A stretch of DNA of 64,000 nucleotides, from the NCBI GenBank assembly GCA_030248215.1, contig JASANG010003154.1, positions 1 to 64,000 of the forward strand. Reading direction: 5' to 3'. Below are positions 35,086 through 48,060 of the stretch, piece by piece. Every line of letters begins with the position of its first letter. Positions within the stretch are counted from its first letter, which is position 1. The DNA comes from Enoplolaimus lenunculus (taxonomy: Eukaryota; Nematoda; Enoplea; Enoplida; Thoracostomopsidae). The notes below the pieces were generated by a model. It was not told the DNA's origin. It made no database searches and saw nothing but the letters and a program-made list of their open reading frames with translations. The position numbers and the translations under genes were made by a program.

Positions 35086-38000
35086 TTAATTAGGTTCTGC
35101 ATCAGTGTCGATTATCGATGTTGCAGTAGGTATTTTTGGATCAGCCGCAGACCTGTAGCCGTTCAGTACAGCAGTTGATTGATTTTGAATTGGGTGAACT
35201 GCGTTTAATTTAGCATTTCCAAGCTCAATTTCGTTCGGATCGCTGCAAGAAGCAGCAGCGTTCGAAGAAACGTTTGGCAATAAATCTAGATGATTACGAC
35301 ATAAGCGTTCGACCACTGCGCATCCAATCGCGTCACCAAGAACGTTAACAGTTGTTCGAATGCGATCCCTAAATGTGTTTATTTATAGAAGCCTGCACAC
35401 TGGAAGGCATGGAACTAGGAAACTTAGAGACTTAGAAGCTTATGCTTTAGCTTGATGCTAACTTTAGTAAGCCATCCCCATATTCTCATTTGGAGGCCCA
35501 CCCCTAAAGGGTCCCTCATCCTAACCGATCGAAACAGAAACCGCCGAAGTTTTAAAATACGTCTGCCGTCTACGTCTAGTTTCTCGGTCGCTTCGCTCTC
35601 GAGTTTGGAGCCCCCTGGAGTTTTGGGGAGCCCCCGCCCCTGCCTGCTCTGGCACTACAGGCCACTGTAGTTAACTTGCGCCAAAAGTAATTAATTTTCG
35701 CCAAATGTAGAGTAGACACTTTGCAGGCGCTTCCCCAGCGGTGTTTCCTATGTGTATTTCATCGTTCTCTATGAACCAAAATCTATTCGCTGGCTTTATT
35801 GTACAGGTTATATTCTTTCCAAAATAAAATCCTGTGTACGGACTTGTTTGCTACTCATTTTGTTATATCCAGAATATCTATCCTTGCTTTTATTAGTTGA
35901 ACCTCAGGGTGAAAATATATCTGTTGCGTGGATGCCGTATCCGATAGTAGTCGGCACATTACGCCAAAAAAGTTTTATTTTCATATTTTTCTGCGGTCGT
36001 CCGGCGCAATACGGTATAAAAATTGCAGAAGCATAGCGTCATTCATTCTTTTTGGCTTTTTCAGTTACACTTATAAAATTGCCACACAATTCGTTTTTGG
36101 GGCACTTAATCTACTAACGGCATAGCATAACATTGTGCAATTTTCATGTGAGCAAATAAGCAACTTGGCAATATATACTTACAAAAACCAATCAACAGGC
36201 ACGATTAAAATAAACATCTCTGCCGGTAGATTAACAGCAATCAATACCATCATTAATGTAACAAGACCAGCACCAGGAATTCCAGCTGCACCGATACTTG
36301 CAAGCGTTGCTGTTAAACTAAAAACAGAAAAATCTATTTCAAGAAAACATTTTTTTGTAACCGGACAAACTTTGAAATCAATCGCTAGTGCGCAAAAGAA
36401 TATGCGAATCCTTGCCGGGTGGTTAAACAAATTTTTACATTAGCGCGCGCATTATAACGCGGATGATCCATAAACTCAAAAATGTGTTGTAACATTTTAA
36501 GTTTGCACGAATGGAGCGCAAAGTTAATAAAATACATAGCTACCGCAAACCAGCGCTGAATCGAGAATAAAGTAAGAATTTCAGTTTTGCTAAGTTTTAG
36601 GACAGAAATCCGGACCCTAAAACCGTTGTTGCAATAAAGTTTTAAAGTATCACCAAGAACAACACACATACCTGGTCAATATAACTTCACCAACATTTAA
36701 ATGCTGCCCGACGTATTGAGATATATAAATACATGCAATTGCTTCGTATAACGCCGTCCCATCCATATTTACAGTTGCACCGAGTGGTATCATAAATCGA
36801 GAAATACGCGAATCAACATTTAAGTTTTCTTCAAGACACTTCAATGTAAGCGGCATTGTTGCAGAACTGCCAAAAAAGTTTTAAAATTAAGCCATTTATT
36901 GAATAAAATTGGCAATGTATAGCAGGGGTTGTGATATGAAGAATGTAAGGGGGGCTAATGCCCAAATTTTTGGGTGATTTTGGTTGTCCTTTTCAGTCGG
37001 CGTTAGTCCAAATATGGCAGGATTTTGAAAATTTCTACATATTTGAGCTTCTCATATCCTCCACTGGTTATTCCACGCCCAAATTTGGATATTTGAAAAA
37101 TTTGATTTTAACGTCCCTCGGTTATCCCTTGGAAACCAAAAAATTTTTGTTAAAAAGTTAGACAAATTTTACACCAATCGACGCAGCTTGTGGAGCTGAC
37201 TCGTACTGTGTCAAATTTGCTGCAATCAATCGTCCGGCGAACAAGTTGTGATCAAATACCTGACTTGGCACGCAACCAACAATTTGGACGGCGCTAAATC
37301 AGTTATTTGACCATAACTCGTTAACCAGAGGTCTGACTGAAAAATTTAACACAATTCGACTCAGCTCAATAAGCTGCGTCGCATGGAATTTAATTTGTCT
37401 AACCACGCGGATATCACTCAGATTCAACCTTAATCTACCTAAATTTTCGGTCACCAAATATACTTCATGGTAATTCAAGTTTTATTCCGTTTCAATTTTT
37501 GTCTTGATCAATATACGATTAAAGATCGGTAAGGAAGGGCGGCGGAGGACTGGTTGAAAATAAATAACAGTCCGTACCCGAATAACAAGGGGGGTACCCT
37601 ATGGAGAGGCCAAATAAATATCAGTCCCCCCTCTTGTTCGGGTCAATACAGTACGCTGCAAACACTGTCTTTAATTACAAGTGCGTGAACTAGTCAAAAA
37701 TTTTGACATAGACGAACAATCACCTGGTTGCTGATATTTACGTTTAACATTATCATACCAAATTGTATAAGTCAAAACTATTTTGACGCCGCGGCGTCGG
37801 ATAGGTTCCGGTCAGTTCTAAACTAATTAACACTCCGCTCTTCCCCGTGCCATGGCGACCTCTATCCCAATGAAATTTCTACAGACATGGTTCATCATAG
37901 ATGTATTTGACACATAAAACGCTCATACCTTGAAGAAGTTCCTAGTGCAGTCAGCAAAGCCTGCGACATTCCGGCCACAAATCGAAATGGATTTCGACGC

Positions 38001-41000
38001 CCAAGAGCCACAAGCAAAATGATCAGCGTAATACAACCATGAATTCCAAGGCCAACCAGGACTGTAAAAATGTACCACGCAAGGCGTTTCATTTCTTTTA
38101 CCGGATTAGTGATGCCAACAATTTGACCAGCGATCAAAAACATAATGCCTACCGGTGAGAACCTGAAAACTCTTTCAACAGGAAAACAAAGTAATGAAAT
38201 GAGGGGCACATGTGTTCTTGACGAACAACCCATTGTGAGCCGTAAAAATTCCCCAAAACTTTGATCAAGACCGATTTTCAACTTTGCCAATAAAACAGTT
38301 GCATGCCTAAATACGCACTAACGCAAAAATTGATAAATAAGACTGGTAAAAGTCAGTTTATTTCGTACCGGAAAATCTGTGCATATTTTTTAATTCAAGT
38401 TTCAACCCAACTACTTCCAATACCAAACTTCAAGTGGAATACTGTTCCCTCACCATTACTGAACGCATCGTAAATCCTAGAATAAAAAACTAAAAGTGGT
38501 CTAGACGTTTTGCGGCCAGATGACTAGTCAGGATTTAAGTCCAACAACAGTAACCTCGTCAATAAGTTTCTTGCGAACGAGCAGCGTAGCGAGCGAGAAA
38601 TTTTCCCGTGCAATTTAGTCTACAACCTGTACAAGTACATTTTTTGAGACTTCCAACAAATTGCGGGGTAATATATCCCGTTTATTCCCATGTTGTATAT
38701 ACCGGGGTCCGCGGCAAAACTATAACAAAGGACTCTATATGGTACTGCACTAACTTGGAAGTATCTCACGCTTACCAAATGATGACCATAACAATTTTCA
38801 TAATTGCATATTCAAGCGCTGCGAACACATCGATAAGTGGTTGACATTTAGAGCGATACTTGCCCAAAACAATACCAAATATAATTGAAAATACTACCAT
38901 GCCAAGAATATTCATTGAATTTGTCATATGCGTTCTTGGAATTTGCATTATTGCTCGTTTGTTTGTTTGATTACCTGTATACAACAAGAACAACGATATC
39001 ACATTGAATGCGCACAACACGCGTTTTGTAGCGGATTCCTAAATTTCTGATGAACAAAACCGCATATATAATTGTGAAAAAATCTCGCAAACGGGAAGCG
39101 AAACTCAATTTTAGGACTAAACTTTAACCAAAAAATTTGGCATCGATCCCAGCTGGGGTGAATCCGCCAGTGATCAGTAAGTATATTCCCAATTTCACAA
39201 ATGCGTGTAGCACTTATTGCCATTATTGCCAGCTACTAAGAAACCAGGAATTCAGTATTCGAACCAGTGAATATACATGGGTTCTACAATTTGCTTTTTT
39301 GAAGATATTGCAAATCGGTATGTTACATATATACAGTTAAAAGAATACGGCTCCAATATTCATTCCAGACAGTAACAGATTAGATTTAGGCTTTAGTGTA
39401 TTCTTTGTCTCATAAGGTCTGGCTGGCTGGGACTGGTTCTTGCAATAAGGCTAAAGCTAATATTAAATGTAACATTGAAAAGATGATTTCAAATTTAAAA
39501 CCAGCAGTAAGTTTTTTCAAAGTTTCTACGTTGACCGTTGCCACATATTTGTCAACTGAAAGTTGAAAATCGCTCATTAGCGTTTTCAGATGCAGCATAA
39601 TACAAAAATCGTCCTTGTGTGCCGATCCTACGGAATGTCACTGTGGTGTTGTGAAGTTAATCTAGTTTTCACTGGAACCGAAAAACAACTAAAATGTTGG
39701 TTATTAGGCTTAAATTTTGCAAACCGTTAATGATGATTTTATTAAGGCATTATCTTTGCCTGACAGATTTGTCCCCTCTCAGTGTGCCTTTACAAGCTCT
39801 CATTCATAAAAGCAGACGAAAGGCTATAGTAAGAAGTTTTAAAACTATTAGCTTACTTTTTAATCGATTAAGCGCGTCTTTAACAGTGAGATCATATTCT
39901 TCAGTTCCGTTTTTAAATTTAAATGTGTAACACGTTTGTTCCTATAAACATAATATTTTTTGAGGAAGCTAAGAATATAAGGCTGAGCTGAAGATCTGAA
40001 GTGTACATGTTACAGCGGTCACGTCCACTCACGGTATGGCTATTCGTGATGGAAGGGCACAATTTTCGACTCCCGAAACTTTAAAATTGTGAAACGTGTT
40101 TCTAGCAAATTTTCGATATATTAAGATTGACCAATAGTGCCGAAGGCGCAAATTTTCTTAAATTTTGGGTTATAAATTTGGCGTATTTTTTATCGACTTA
40201 GCTAGAATACACATTTTGAACTTTGGATGTACTATTTACATTGCAGAATTTTCAACGCCAAAGGGCCGGGGGATACATCTACCGTCCAGTCCCCGCCCCT
40301 GGATCCGCATCTGAGTAAAGATAACCAGCAACTTAAATATGTCACGTGCAATTTAAAATCAACACACTATTTCAAGGTTCTCGTAAGTTTTCTATTTTGA
40401 ATGTTACTATTTTCCTTGTCGCCGCATCAGGGTAACTAAGTTCACGAACTATATTATTTTTATAAAGGGGGGGAATCGGAAAATTTTGCTACCGAAAATA
40501 CCTGAATCTCAAACAAAAATAGAACCGGAACCCAAGCTCGCAGGAGTATAATGGATTGTTTTATTTATTATTAAATTTTATACCCTTGAAACTAAAAAGT
40601 AAGCAATTAAATTAATTTCAAGAGCAACTTTTCGGGGTCTCACAGTATTAATTTGTATTCCGCTTACCGCAGATGTCATTGCTTCAACTAGGTTTGTCGG
40701 AAAAATATTTCTAAAACACAAATGAAACACCAGTGCACCAAGAATGTTACACTGCAAAGAATGGTGATCCAAATTGAGTCTCTCCGAAATAGGCTCTACG
40801 GCACTATACAAACAGAGTCAAATTCGACTTCGCTTGAGTCAAATTCGACTCACTGAGTCGTACGTTTGATTCTGGCGGAGTCGAATTTGACCAGCCTATT
40901 TCTGAGTCCAATTTGACTCACGATTTTCGCAGTGTACACAACACAAGTTAAGACAGAGTAGCAGATTGTCATTAAATATTCAGTAAATACGAGTAAGTTT

Positions 41001-42883
41001 CTAAGCCCAAACCTATGCATCACGTATGCGTAGAAAGCATTAACCTAAGCTTCTCAGTCTCTAACTCCAACAGCCTTCATTTTTCTTCATGTACCCTATA
41101 ATTAATATCGTGGGTCGAAAATTTTTACGATTGCAAATTTTCGCAGTTATTACGATGAACCTGTCTAATTTCAACAATTCTGACAACATTAAGTATCAAA
41201 ATCAGGGCCTGCCGTAACTCTGGTTCAATTTTCATTGTTTTTAAGAAACACTTTCTTAAAATTTTTCAAACGTTTAACACATCGTCATCCTATGGACATC
41301 TTTACACCCTTTAGTTTAATATTTCAATGGGAAATAAAATTTATTTGTTCAAAAAGTATTTCGCCCACGTTTACAAGTCTCCGTTCCTCCTGTAAAGGGA
41401 ACGAGTTCAGAAGGAACATGTTAGGATTTCAGATGACTTACAAGTGAGTTGAAAACTTTTGTGGAGGGAAAATTTTTTCGGGGGTGGGAGGAAGGGTGAA
41501 CATCTGGGGCCCCAATCTGGCCAGCAGCCTGTTACGATAACAGTACCGAATTAGATCCATAATCGTATCACCAGCATTGCCGCCGTAACAACTTTCAAGC
41601 TTTTCGTTCGCATTTTGGTTATCGTTTTGGTCGCGGTCACCTCCTTTAAATCCAGGCCGAATACTGACTACCAGAATTAAACCCAGGCAAACTGCTAAAA
41701 ATGTTGTGCTGAAGTAATACAGAAACGCACGCACGCCAATCTTGCCTGAAATACGCATTAAATATAAAATTGTTATATGTATTTAACGACATTTTAAATA
41801 CCGGTTACGTGCACTGCAAAAACTGGTTAGTCAAATTGACTCTCTCCAAAATAGGTTCTACTAGACTACACAAACTGACTCAAATTCGATTCCGCCAGAG
41901 TCAAATGCCACTCACTGAGCCGCACGTTTGACTCTGGCGGAGTCGAAATTGACTCATTTTGTGTAGTCCCGTAGAGCCTGTTTCGGAGAGAGTCAATTTT
42001 ACTCATCAGTTTTTGTAGTGTGGATGCTGCTGTTCTACTCCTACGAGGGGGACGGCAAAGCAGGTCCACAATGCATTTTCAGAAAAATTTTGTACCTTCG
42101 GTTGTGATTTTTTATACAATACATCTCGCTTGACGAGTGAAGTGGCTCGGATATCGTAGCCGGGACTCTGTCTGTTGGAGCAATTTTGTGTTGTATATTT
42201 AGCAATAAATTTCGTAGCTACAGCAACAATTCAGCCAATGTTTCTTTATGGAAAGACATGCAGAAAACACGGTGCAGTAGACTAGTTGGTAGTCCAACAG
42301 TAGCACGTATAGTGAAGTGATGACCATAATGGTTCAAATCAGTGAATTTCCAGACGGAAATTAATGAGAAACTATTACCAACTTTTAGACTTCGTTGAAG
42401 GATCCAAGGAAAATGGGATGCATTCCGATCACCAGCCATTTCGCACGTATAAACTTATGTGTTTTGTAGTAAAACATTTGTTAAAACTGTTTGCGCATTC
42501 GGTGTAATTTACAACTGGAATATATGACAATGTTTGCTAATTACAAATGAAAAACAATCAGGTTTCAGAAGACTAAAACTTCTTTACTCCCATCGAGAAA
42601 TTCTGAATCCGCTAACAGTAATTTTACCTGCTGATCCAGTATCTAACGTTGCCAAGCTCGTAATCAAGCTGCTTGTGATCAGCGGTAATATGATCATTTT
42701 GAGAGCTCGTATGAAAATTTCGCCAGGAAATTTAAGTTGTACAATTTGAGTTAGGGTTAACGGATGAGAAATTGTCGACTGTATTACAACACCAATAATT
42801 ATTCCTAATATTACTGCAATTACGGTTGCAATTAATAGTAGATTTTCGCTGCTTAGAGGGCATTTTAGTTGGCGGCGTCCCAT
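35086..42883 (-). CDS. SLC1/EAAT-type glutamate transporter B
   Basis: Nine exons: 42883-42628, 41745-41547, 40710-40668, 39941-39857, 38974-38776, 38162-37929, 36866-36672, 36317-36183, 35368-35086 (TAA). They total 1,629 bases, 542 residues, open throughout, with GT-AG at every junction. Seen: [20 protein letters not shown] (TM1), [32 protein letters not shown], an [18 protein letters not shown] loop, [15 protein letters not shown] (TM4), [31 protein letters not shown] (HP1), [10 protein letters not shown] (TM7), [12 protein letters not shown] (HP2), [16 protein letters not shown] (TM8), and a polar cytosolic tail. Length fits EAATs (520-575). Expected role: Na+-coupled glutamate/aspartate uptake at the plasma membrane. 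It is a tandem partner of gene A, same strand, 2.75 kb apart. Confidence 0.95.
36930..37440. repeat. Fold-back element remnant, TAACTCGTTAGCCAG family
   Basis: Shares CATATTTGAGCTTCTCAT, GCAGCTTGTGGAGCTGA, AAATCAGTTATTTGACC and ATAACTCGTTAACCAGA with the fold-back at 47505 and with the element at 60874. Located between transporter B exons 6 and 7. Confidence 0.5.
37530..37653. mobile_element. Fragment of the TA-flanked CTGTAGTGACCC element (right end)
   Basis: AAATAACAGTCCGTA, CCGAATAACAAGG, GGAGAGGCCAAATAAATATC and CTTGTTCGGGTCAATACAG match the right ~120 bases of the copy at 44472. Transporter B intron 6. Confidence 0.75.
40750..40934. mobile_element. Palindromic TA-type mini-element, GAGTCAAAT family, copy 2
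   Basis: Ends CACTGC and GCAGTG with TA on both sides. The interior is the same GAGTC-rich palindrome as at 26108. It lies 39 bases from transporter B exon 3. Confidence 0.8.
41812..42020. mobile_element. Palindromic TA-type mini-element, GAGTCAAAT family, copy 3
   Basis: Ends CACTGCAAAAACTGGTTAG and CATCAGTTTTTGTAGTG with the same palindromic interior. Transporter B intron 1. Confidence 0.8.
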
Positions 42884-43293
42884 TATATATTACAAAAGAT
42901 AAAGGTATGACCACTGAAAAAACAATAAAATGTAGTTTAGTAAAACTTATTTTTTAATCAAACTGATAACTTGGCCCTCGCAACAATCGTTATTCAATGC
43001 AGCGAGTTGTAAGAACACAACAAAGTATTCAGCGAATAATACTGCAACAAAAACCACGCTAAAAATCCATCAATTAATCCACATTCACACATGTAAGTTA
43101 TTTAAGCGAGCACTCGCGGCTGCAATTTGCACATGTAACTTTTTGACAGAAAGAAATTGCAGCTGCAACTTGCACAACCATGTTTTTGCAGTCTGAGCTG
43201 CAACATGTTGGAAAACCCAGTAACGCACTTGCCGCTGCAAGTTGAAGCGGCAGGTTATTACTGTTAAAACTTGCACATGGAAGTTGCTGCCAA

Positions 43294-43483
43294 TGTTACT
43301 ATAAGGGGTGTAACAGTAGATTAAGCGTATTCTTAAGCCTTAGCCTAAGCCTCAGCGTTGCAAAAATGAGTTCCTAAGCCTACGGCTAAGCCTAAGCCTA
43401 AAGCCTAAGAAAAAATGTAATCTTGAATCTAAAGCTACTCTTTTATAGACCCACCAGAAACCTGGACGCCCCTTAAAGTAACA
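43294..43483. mobile_element. Small hairpin-bounded element with TAAGCC-type core (4)
   Basis: Arms TGTTACTATAAGGGGTGT (from 43294) and its imperfect complement ending at 43483 (CGCCCCTTAAAGTAACA). The core has GTAGATTAAGCGTATTC, as at 6787, and CTAAGCCTAAGCC. Confidence 0.65.
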
Positions 43484-44471
43484 TGGGCCGAAGTTGCAAT
43501 GGCAAATTTTAGTTGCAAAGCCTTGCAATTGCAATTTTCAGTTTTCACTGCAAAAACTTTCACATTCAGTAACGTCGTATTGTCCAACAGGACCATCGTT
43601 GACTGTTTTTAATGAGCAGATTATTACGTAACCGGATCCTGTCAGCCGCCGATTGGTCTTGGGACGCCTCACCCACCCACGAACAGAATGATACAAAGAC
43701 ATATTCCAAAATTAAACTTCTCAACTGCAAATTTTAACCTTTGAAACACTCGTCACATGCCCCTCTAGCACGTATGCCCTGAAGCTGCGGCTCCAGAGTT
43801 TGACAATTCCTAGCGCAGGCAGAAACAACATAAAAATCACATATATTTTCGGTGCTGGCTATTTCAGTGAATATCCTTCAGTTTCTAAGATAACACCAAA
43901 ATGACCACAAAGACATGCAATAAATTTTAATGACGCAATTGTCTGCAAACTACAACCCCTGTTAACCATACTGTGCAAAAGTTGCAGTTCAGTGTTTAAG
44001 ATATTTTGCGCAAACGCATTTGTATAGTTAAAATAATTTGCACGGTATAACTATATACTTCACAGAACTTTCTGCAGTATCTACAGGGGTGTAGCTCGGA
44101 TTTAAATTCTGGTGGGGATATATAATCTCATTTAAAAGATTATGCGAGCGAGCGAGAGTGGCACGCGAAAAAATTTTTTGCACCTCAATGTAGGTTATTC
44201 ACCGCCTGTAAAGGTCAGCTTTTTCACGTCTTCACAAATTTCGGTTTCATTTATCCTCTTGCTCCACCTTCTATACGTTCCTGAGTATCGAGCGATTAAA
44301 TTGCATTGTTTAGTGCTAAATTCAACAGTTCGTCGCGTGGGATTAAATGGTACTGCAGTAATTGGAAAACGCTGAACAAAACCGAAAAATGAAGGATTAT
44401 CAATTAGGCACGTGTTGTGAAAGATATTTCATTTCCGTATATGGAAAATTCGGTCCCACCTTCTTGGTTCA

Positions 44472-44899
44472 TACTCTATTGACCCGAATAAGAGGGGGGT
44501 CCCCATTTTGAGTCCGATTCAATAGGAGTCCATACCCCTAATAGTCCGTAAGCGGATAGAGTCCCTAAACCCTAATTAGAGTCCGTAAATATCAGTTAAC
44601 ACTAAATTGTTGCGCCTAAATAACTCCAGGACCAAATAATTTGAGTTCGAAACTTTAAAGCGTACTTAAATTTTGAAAGTACATTCCTAAGTATAACCTT
44701 GTATTATCGCTCAAGCTATTGACACAAGACAAATAAACGCTTAATTCAACGGATAATTGCAGTATCGGATATATCAGTGCCGAAGGGCGGCGGAGCGTGG
44801 GTTGAAAATAAATAACAGTCCGTAACCGAATAACAAGGGGATACCCTCTGGAGAGGCGAAATAAATATCAGTCCCCCTCTTATTCGGGTCACTACAGTA
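44472..44899. mobile_element. TA-flanked CTGTAGTGACCCG element, full copy 1
   Basis: 428 bases. Ends TACTCTATTGACCCGAATAA and TTATTCGGGTCACTACAGTA. TA at both tips suggests a Tc1/mariner-like target. The interior has repeated GAGTCCGTAA phrases and no frame. Confidence 0.8.
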
Positions 44900-45698
44900 C
44901 ACACATATATATTATATATAACTGGCTGTGCATACGTATGTAAACATGAGCGCATATGTTTACACTCGCGGTATGTAGCCTTTCCGAGCAATGGAACGGC
45001 TTTTATTGTAACATGAGCCCGAAATCTTAAACAGTAGGTACGATGCATCTACCATTTTTCTTTGAAAATTTTGAAAGACCACTGAATTTAGCATGCTTCA
45101 ATTGTGTCGGCAGAAAAACAAAACATTTTTGAAACTTTTATATACTTCAATATCTGTTTTCCGTGTCCGCTACTTTGATTACTAACCATTTCGCCATTTC
45201 TGTTTTCGTTAGTTTTACTATTCCTTTACACCCTGGTCCAGGCCTGGCTAGCATCCGCAGCCAGACCAGCTCTGACACTACCACCCTTGTGGAATTATTT
45301 AGCTTGCTGCTGCAAATTTGTACGCCATGAAACTGACTGTTTTCAAAGTCACGGTTTAAAGGCCATTTGAAAAAATCGGCCAACCATCCTACAGTTGTAA
45401 ACTTCCGTTGAAGATTTAAACAACTGTGCGCATATTAAACAAAGTCATATATATATACTGAGCGTGGTATTTTTGAAACATTTCTGCAACTTTGTGCTGT
45501 TTAAATTAAAATACGAGAGGAAGAGTTTTTTGTAAAAAATTACAAAATACTTTACTGAAACTACAGACGACTGCAGTTGTTTGTTTAACCATTGTTGGTA
45601 TTTTTGTTTGTAAAATAAATCTGGTCCAGTCACGCACACAATTATGTTGCATTTTTATCATTGTGAAACGCCTACCCATTCCGCATGATGTTTGGAAC

Positions 45699-46054
45699 CA
45701 ATTGCGGAACCATGGAGGGGGCCACCCCGGCCGTGGCCCCTCCCAACAGCATCTCGACAAAAATCATATACTGTCAATTGCTGTTCTACGCTGTTTATTT
45801 CTCTGTTTTATACACAATAGTATAAGCACGCTCTAAAGTTTCGAACTCACCTTCACTTGGCCAGAGATTCATACGCTAACAAGGGTTTAAGGGCGTTACC
45901 CGCTTACGGACTCTTATTAGGGATACGGACTCCTATTAATTGGGACTCAGAAGGGGGACCCCTTTTATTTGGTTCACTACAGTATGGGTCAAAAATAAGT
46001 TTATTACCTGTGAAATTTTCGCCCCCCCATTTTGAAATCCTGGATCCGCCACTG
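45699..46054. mobile_element. Chimeric hAT-type element carrying most of a TA-flanked element, copy 2
   Basis: Inverted relative to the copy at 26372. Ends CAATTGCGGAACCATGG and CTGGATCCGCCACTG. Perfect 8-base duplication TTTGGAAC at 45691-45698 and 46055-46062. The same internal junction (CACTACAGTATGGGTCAAAA) as copy 1 shows that the chimera moved as a unit. Confidence 0.9.
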
Positions 46055-47247
46055 TTTGGAACACAAAATATAAAATTGTTAGGGGACTCAACTCTACAAT
46101 ACCAAGCAAAGGTTGGACGGTAAAGGTTATGCTGTATTTGCCACGGGTCAAAAAGCTGAATACACTGACCACCGCAGCAAAATTAATAATTTTATGCATT
46201 AATTTAGCAACGCGACGTGATTTAATAATTATACGCGTGAACTTATTAGGTAATAGTTTCGAATTCATTTCTGTTTAAGATGGTACGGATGGATGGTATT
46301 TGGTGTCAATTAAACAACCGCCTATTTAAACGCCTGTAGCAAATATATGACAGCGAAAGCAGCGCAAAACTATTGGTAAAAATCAAAAACCGGCTTTGAA
46401 TGTTCACCATTTGGCTAAAATTTAACTACGAAAAAATGGATATTAAAAATCTTGACAAGCAAATGCAGTTAAATACTTGTAACGCTGAGTGGGAGGCGGC
46501 ATAATTATGCGTTCATATTTGCGTACATCTAAAAATTGAATGACGCAAATTGAAGGCAAATTATTTCTCATGAGACTGCATATGCTTTGAATTGAAAATT
46601 GATCGCAAAATATTTTTGTAAAAACTGAATTAAAACATATTATATACTTCCGATAACATGATTCAGAAAAAAACCAAGGCCAAGCAAATCAATACATTAC
46701 GCCATGCTTATGTTTACGTAAATTTTTCTACGCAAGTTCCAAATGGTTAATTTTCACGATAAGTTATTTTATGTAGTTTTCAGTAGTTGATTCAAGGTAA
46801 AGAAAACCAATGACTTCAATAAAGCAAAAACGTGACCTGTTACGCGAATAGTTTATTACGAGCTCTGTGTTTGCTTTTTAGGAAAATTAAGGAATCCTGC
46901 ACCGTAGTATTCTTGCTGCGAGGTCGCTAAATATGTCGATTTTGGTCACCAAGTCTAAGTAAGTGAAAAAACAAGAATTATTTTAAAAAATTCAATATAG
47001 AATTAAACACTTTGCCACAATTCTAAAATTCCATTTTTGTACTGCAAAATTTCATGTTATGGCTATTACTGTTGTATAACAGTATTGCAACAAAAAAGTT
47101 GTAGCAAAATACAAAACTGCTGCAATTATATATACAGCAAAACATAATATATAGCGAGATTTTGTGCTCGCATTCAAAAATATTCTAGAATATGTCTGAA
47201 AACAACAGGTGTTCTAATTTCATTTCAAGTTATGGTTTGTTTCACAG

Positions 47248-47385
47248 CTTCCCGTAGTCGGTAGAAAGTCGTCGCTGAACAGTGCGGTGTCCTCTATGGC
47301 TCATTTATGGCGTAAAGCTGCAAGATATAGCCTCCCTAGACCCCACGTGTACCAGTGCAAATTTGCAACGAAAGGAGAACACTAA
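47248..47385 (+). CDS. Possible small exon, product unknown
   Basis: After TTTCACAG, one frame of 45 codons runs to TAA (LPVVGRKSSLNSAVSS, MAHLWRKAARYSLPRP, HVYQCKFATKGEH). GC content is above its surroundings. The nearest upstream ATG with a good donor (46932-46957) joins out of frame, so the 5' partner is unknown. The stop falls in a 38-base tandem repeat (three copies of AGGAGAACACTAAAC..., to ~47485). Weak call. Confidence 0.25.
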   Translation, partial: LPVVGRKSSLNSAVSSMAHLWRKAARYSLPRPHVYQCKFATKGEH

Positions 47386-47504
47386 ACTTAAATGGGGGTT
47401 TTTTGGTTATAGGAGAACACTAAACTTAAATGGGGGTTTTTTGGTTATAGGAGAACACTAAACTTAAATGGGGGTTTTTTGGTTATCCGCCCCCCATACG
47501 GCGT

Positions 47505-48060
47505 TCGCCAAATAATTGTTGAACTTTGATAATTTTTGCATATTTTGGCTTCTCCAAATTTGAATTTTTGAAAAATTGGGTTTTTAAAGTCCTAAGGTGC
47601 CCCCTCAGGACCCAAAAAAATTTGCCAAAAAGTTAGCCAAGATACATACCATTGGACGCAGAATGTAGAGCTGAATCGAATAACGTTAAATTTTCCACAA
47701 TAAGGCGACTGACTAACGATGGTCAAATAACTGATTTGGCGCTGTTTCACAACGTTAGAAGCGCACCAAATCAGATATTTGACCATAACTCGTTAGCCAG
47801 ATGTCTGATAGTGAAAAACTTAACACCATTCGAGTCAAACTCTACATTCTGCGCCCAATGGGATGTATGTTGTCTAACTCTTTGATAAAACCTTTTTGGG
47901 TCCCATGGGAAGAACCTTTTGACCTTAAAAAATTGAATTTTAAAAAACTCAAATTTCGGCATGAAATGTCATCAAGGGAAAACGTGAAAAGCTTAAATAT
48001 ACAAAAAAATTTCAAAATCCAACCATGTTTGGGCAAATACCGGCTTGGAGAAGGATAACC
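47505..48060. repeat. Fold-back element with arms of ~250 bp, TAACTCGTTAGCCAG family
   Basis: The two halves are imperfect inverted copies centred near 47750. AAGTTAGCCAAGATACATACC, GAATGTAGAGCT, CGACTGACTAACG and CAAATAACTGATTTGG on the left are mirrored by CAAATCAGATATTTGACC, CGTTAGCCAGA and CAAACTCTACATTC on the right. The frames crossing it are palindrome artefacts. Confidence 0.7.

Larger units (their letters stand above)
42884..47247. other. Intergenic DNA upstream of transporter B, element-rich
   Basis: No gene seen apart from the elements listed separately. 43081-43280 is a cluster of TTGCAGCTGCAA-type motifs with a relative at 56455-56600. 45100-45240 is the end of a CAGGGTGTAACC-family element (...TTTACACCCTGG). 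Confidence 0.5.

Noticed and set aside
39410-39598. 62-codon minus frame between transporter B exons 4 and 5
   Set aside because: Exons 4 and 5 join in phase without it, and the twin gene has no counterpart.
43320-43430. Telomere or interstitial telomeric repeat (TAAGCC/TTAGGC)
   Set aside because: Units are degenerate, short and enclosed by inverted arms, and the same core recurs at other sites; it fits a small mobile element.
46932-46957. ATG exon MSILVTKS with a good donor, as a partner for the 47248 exon
   Set aside because: The join puts a stop within three codons.
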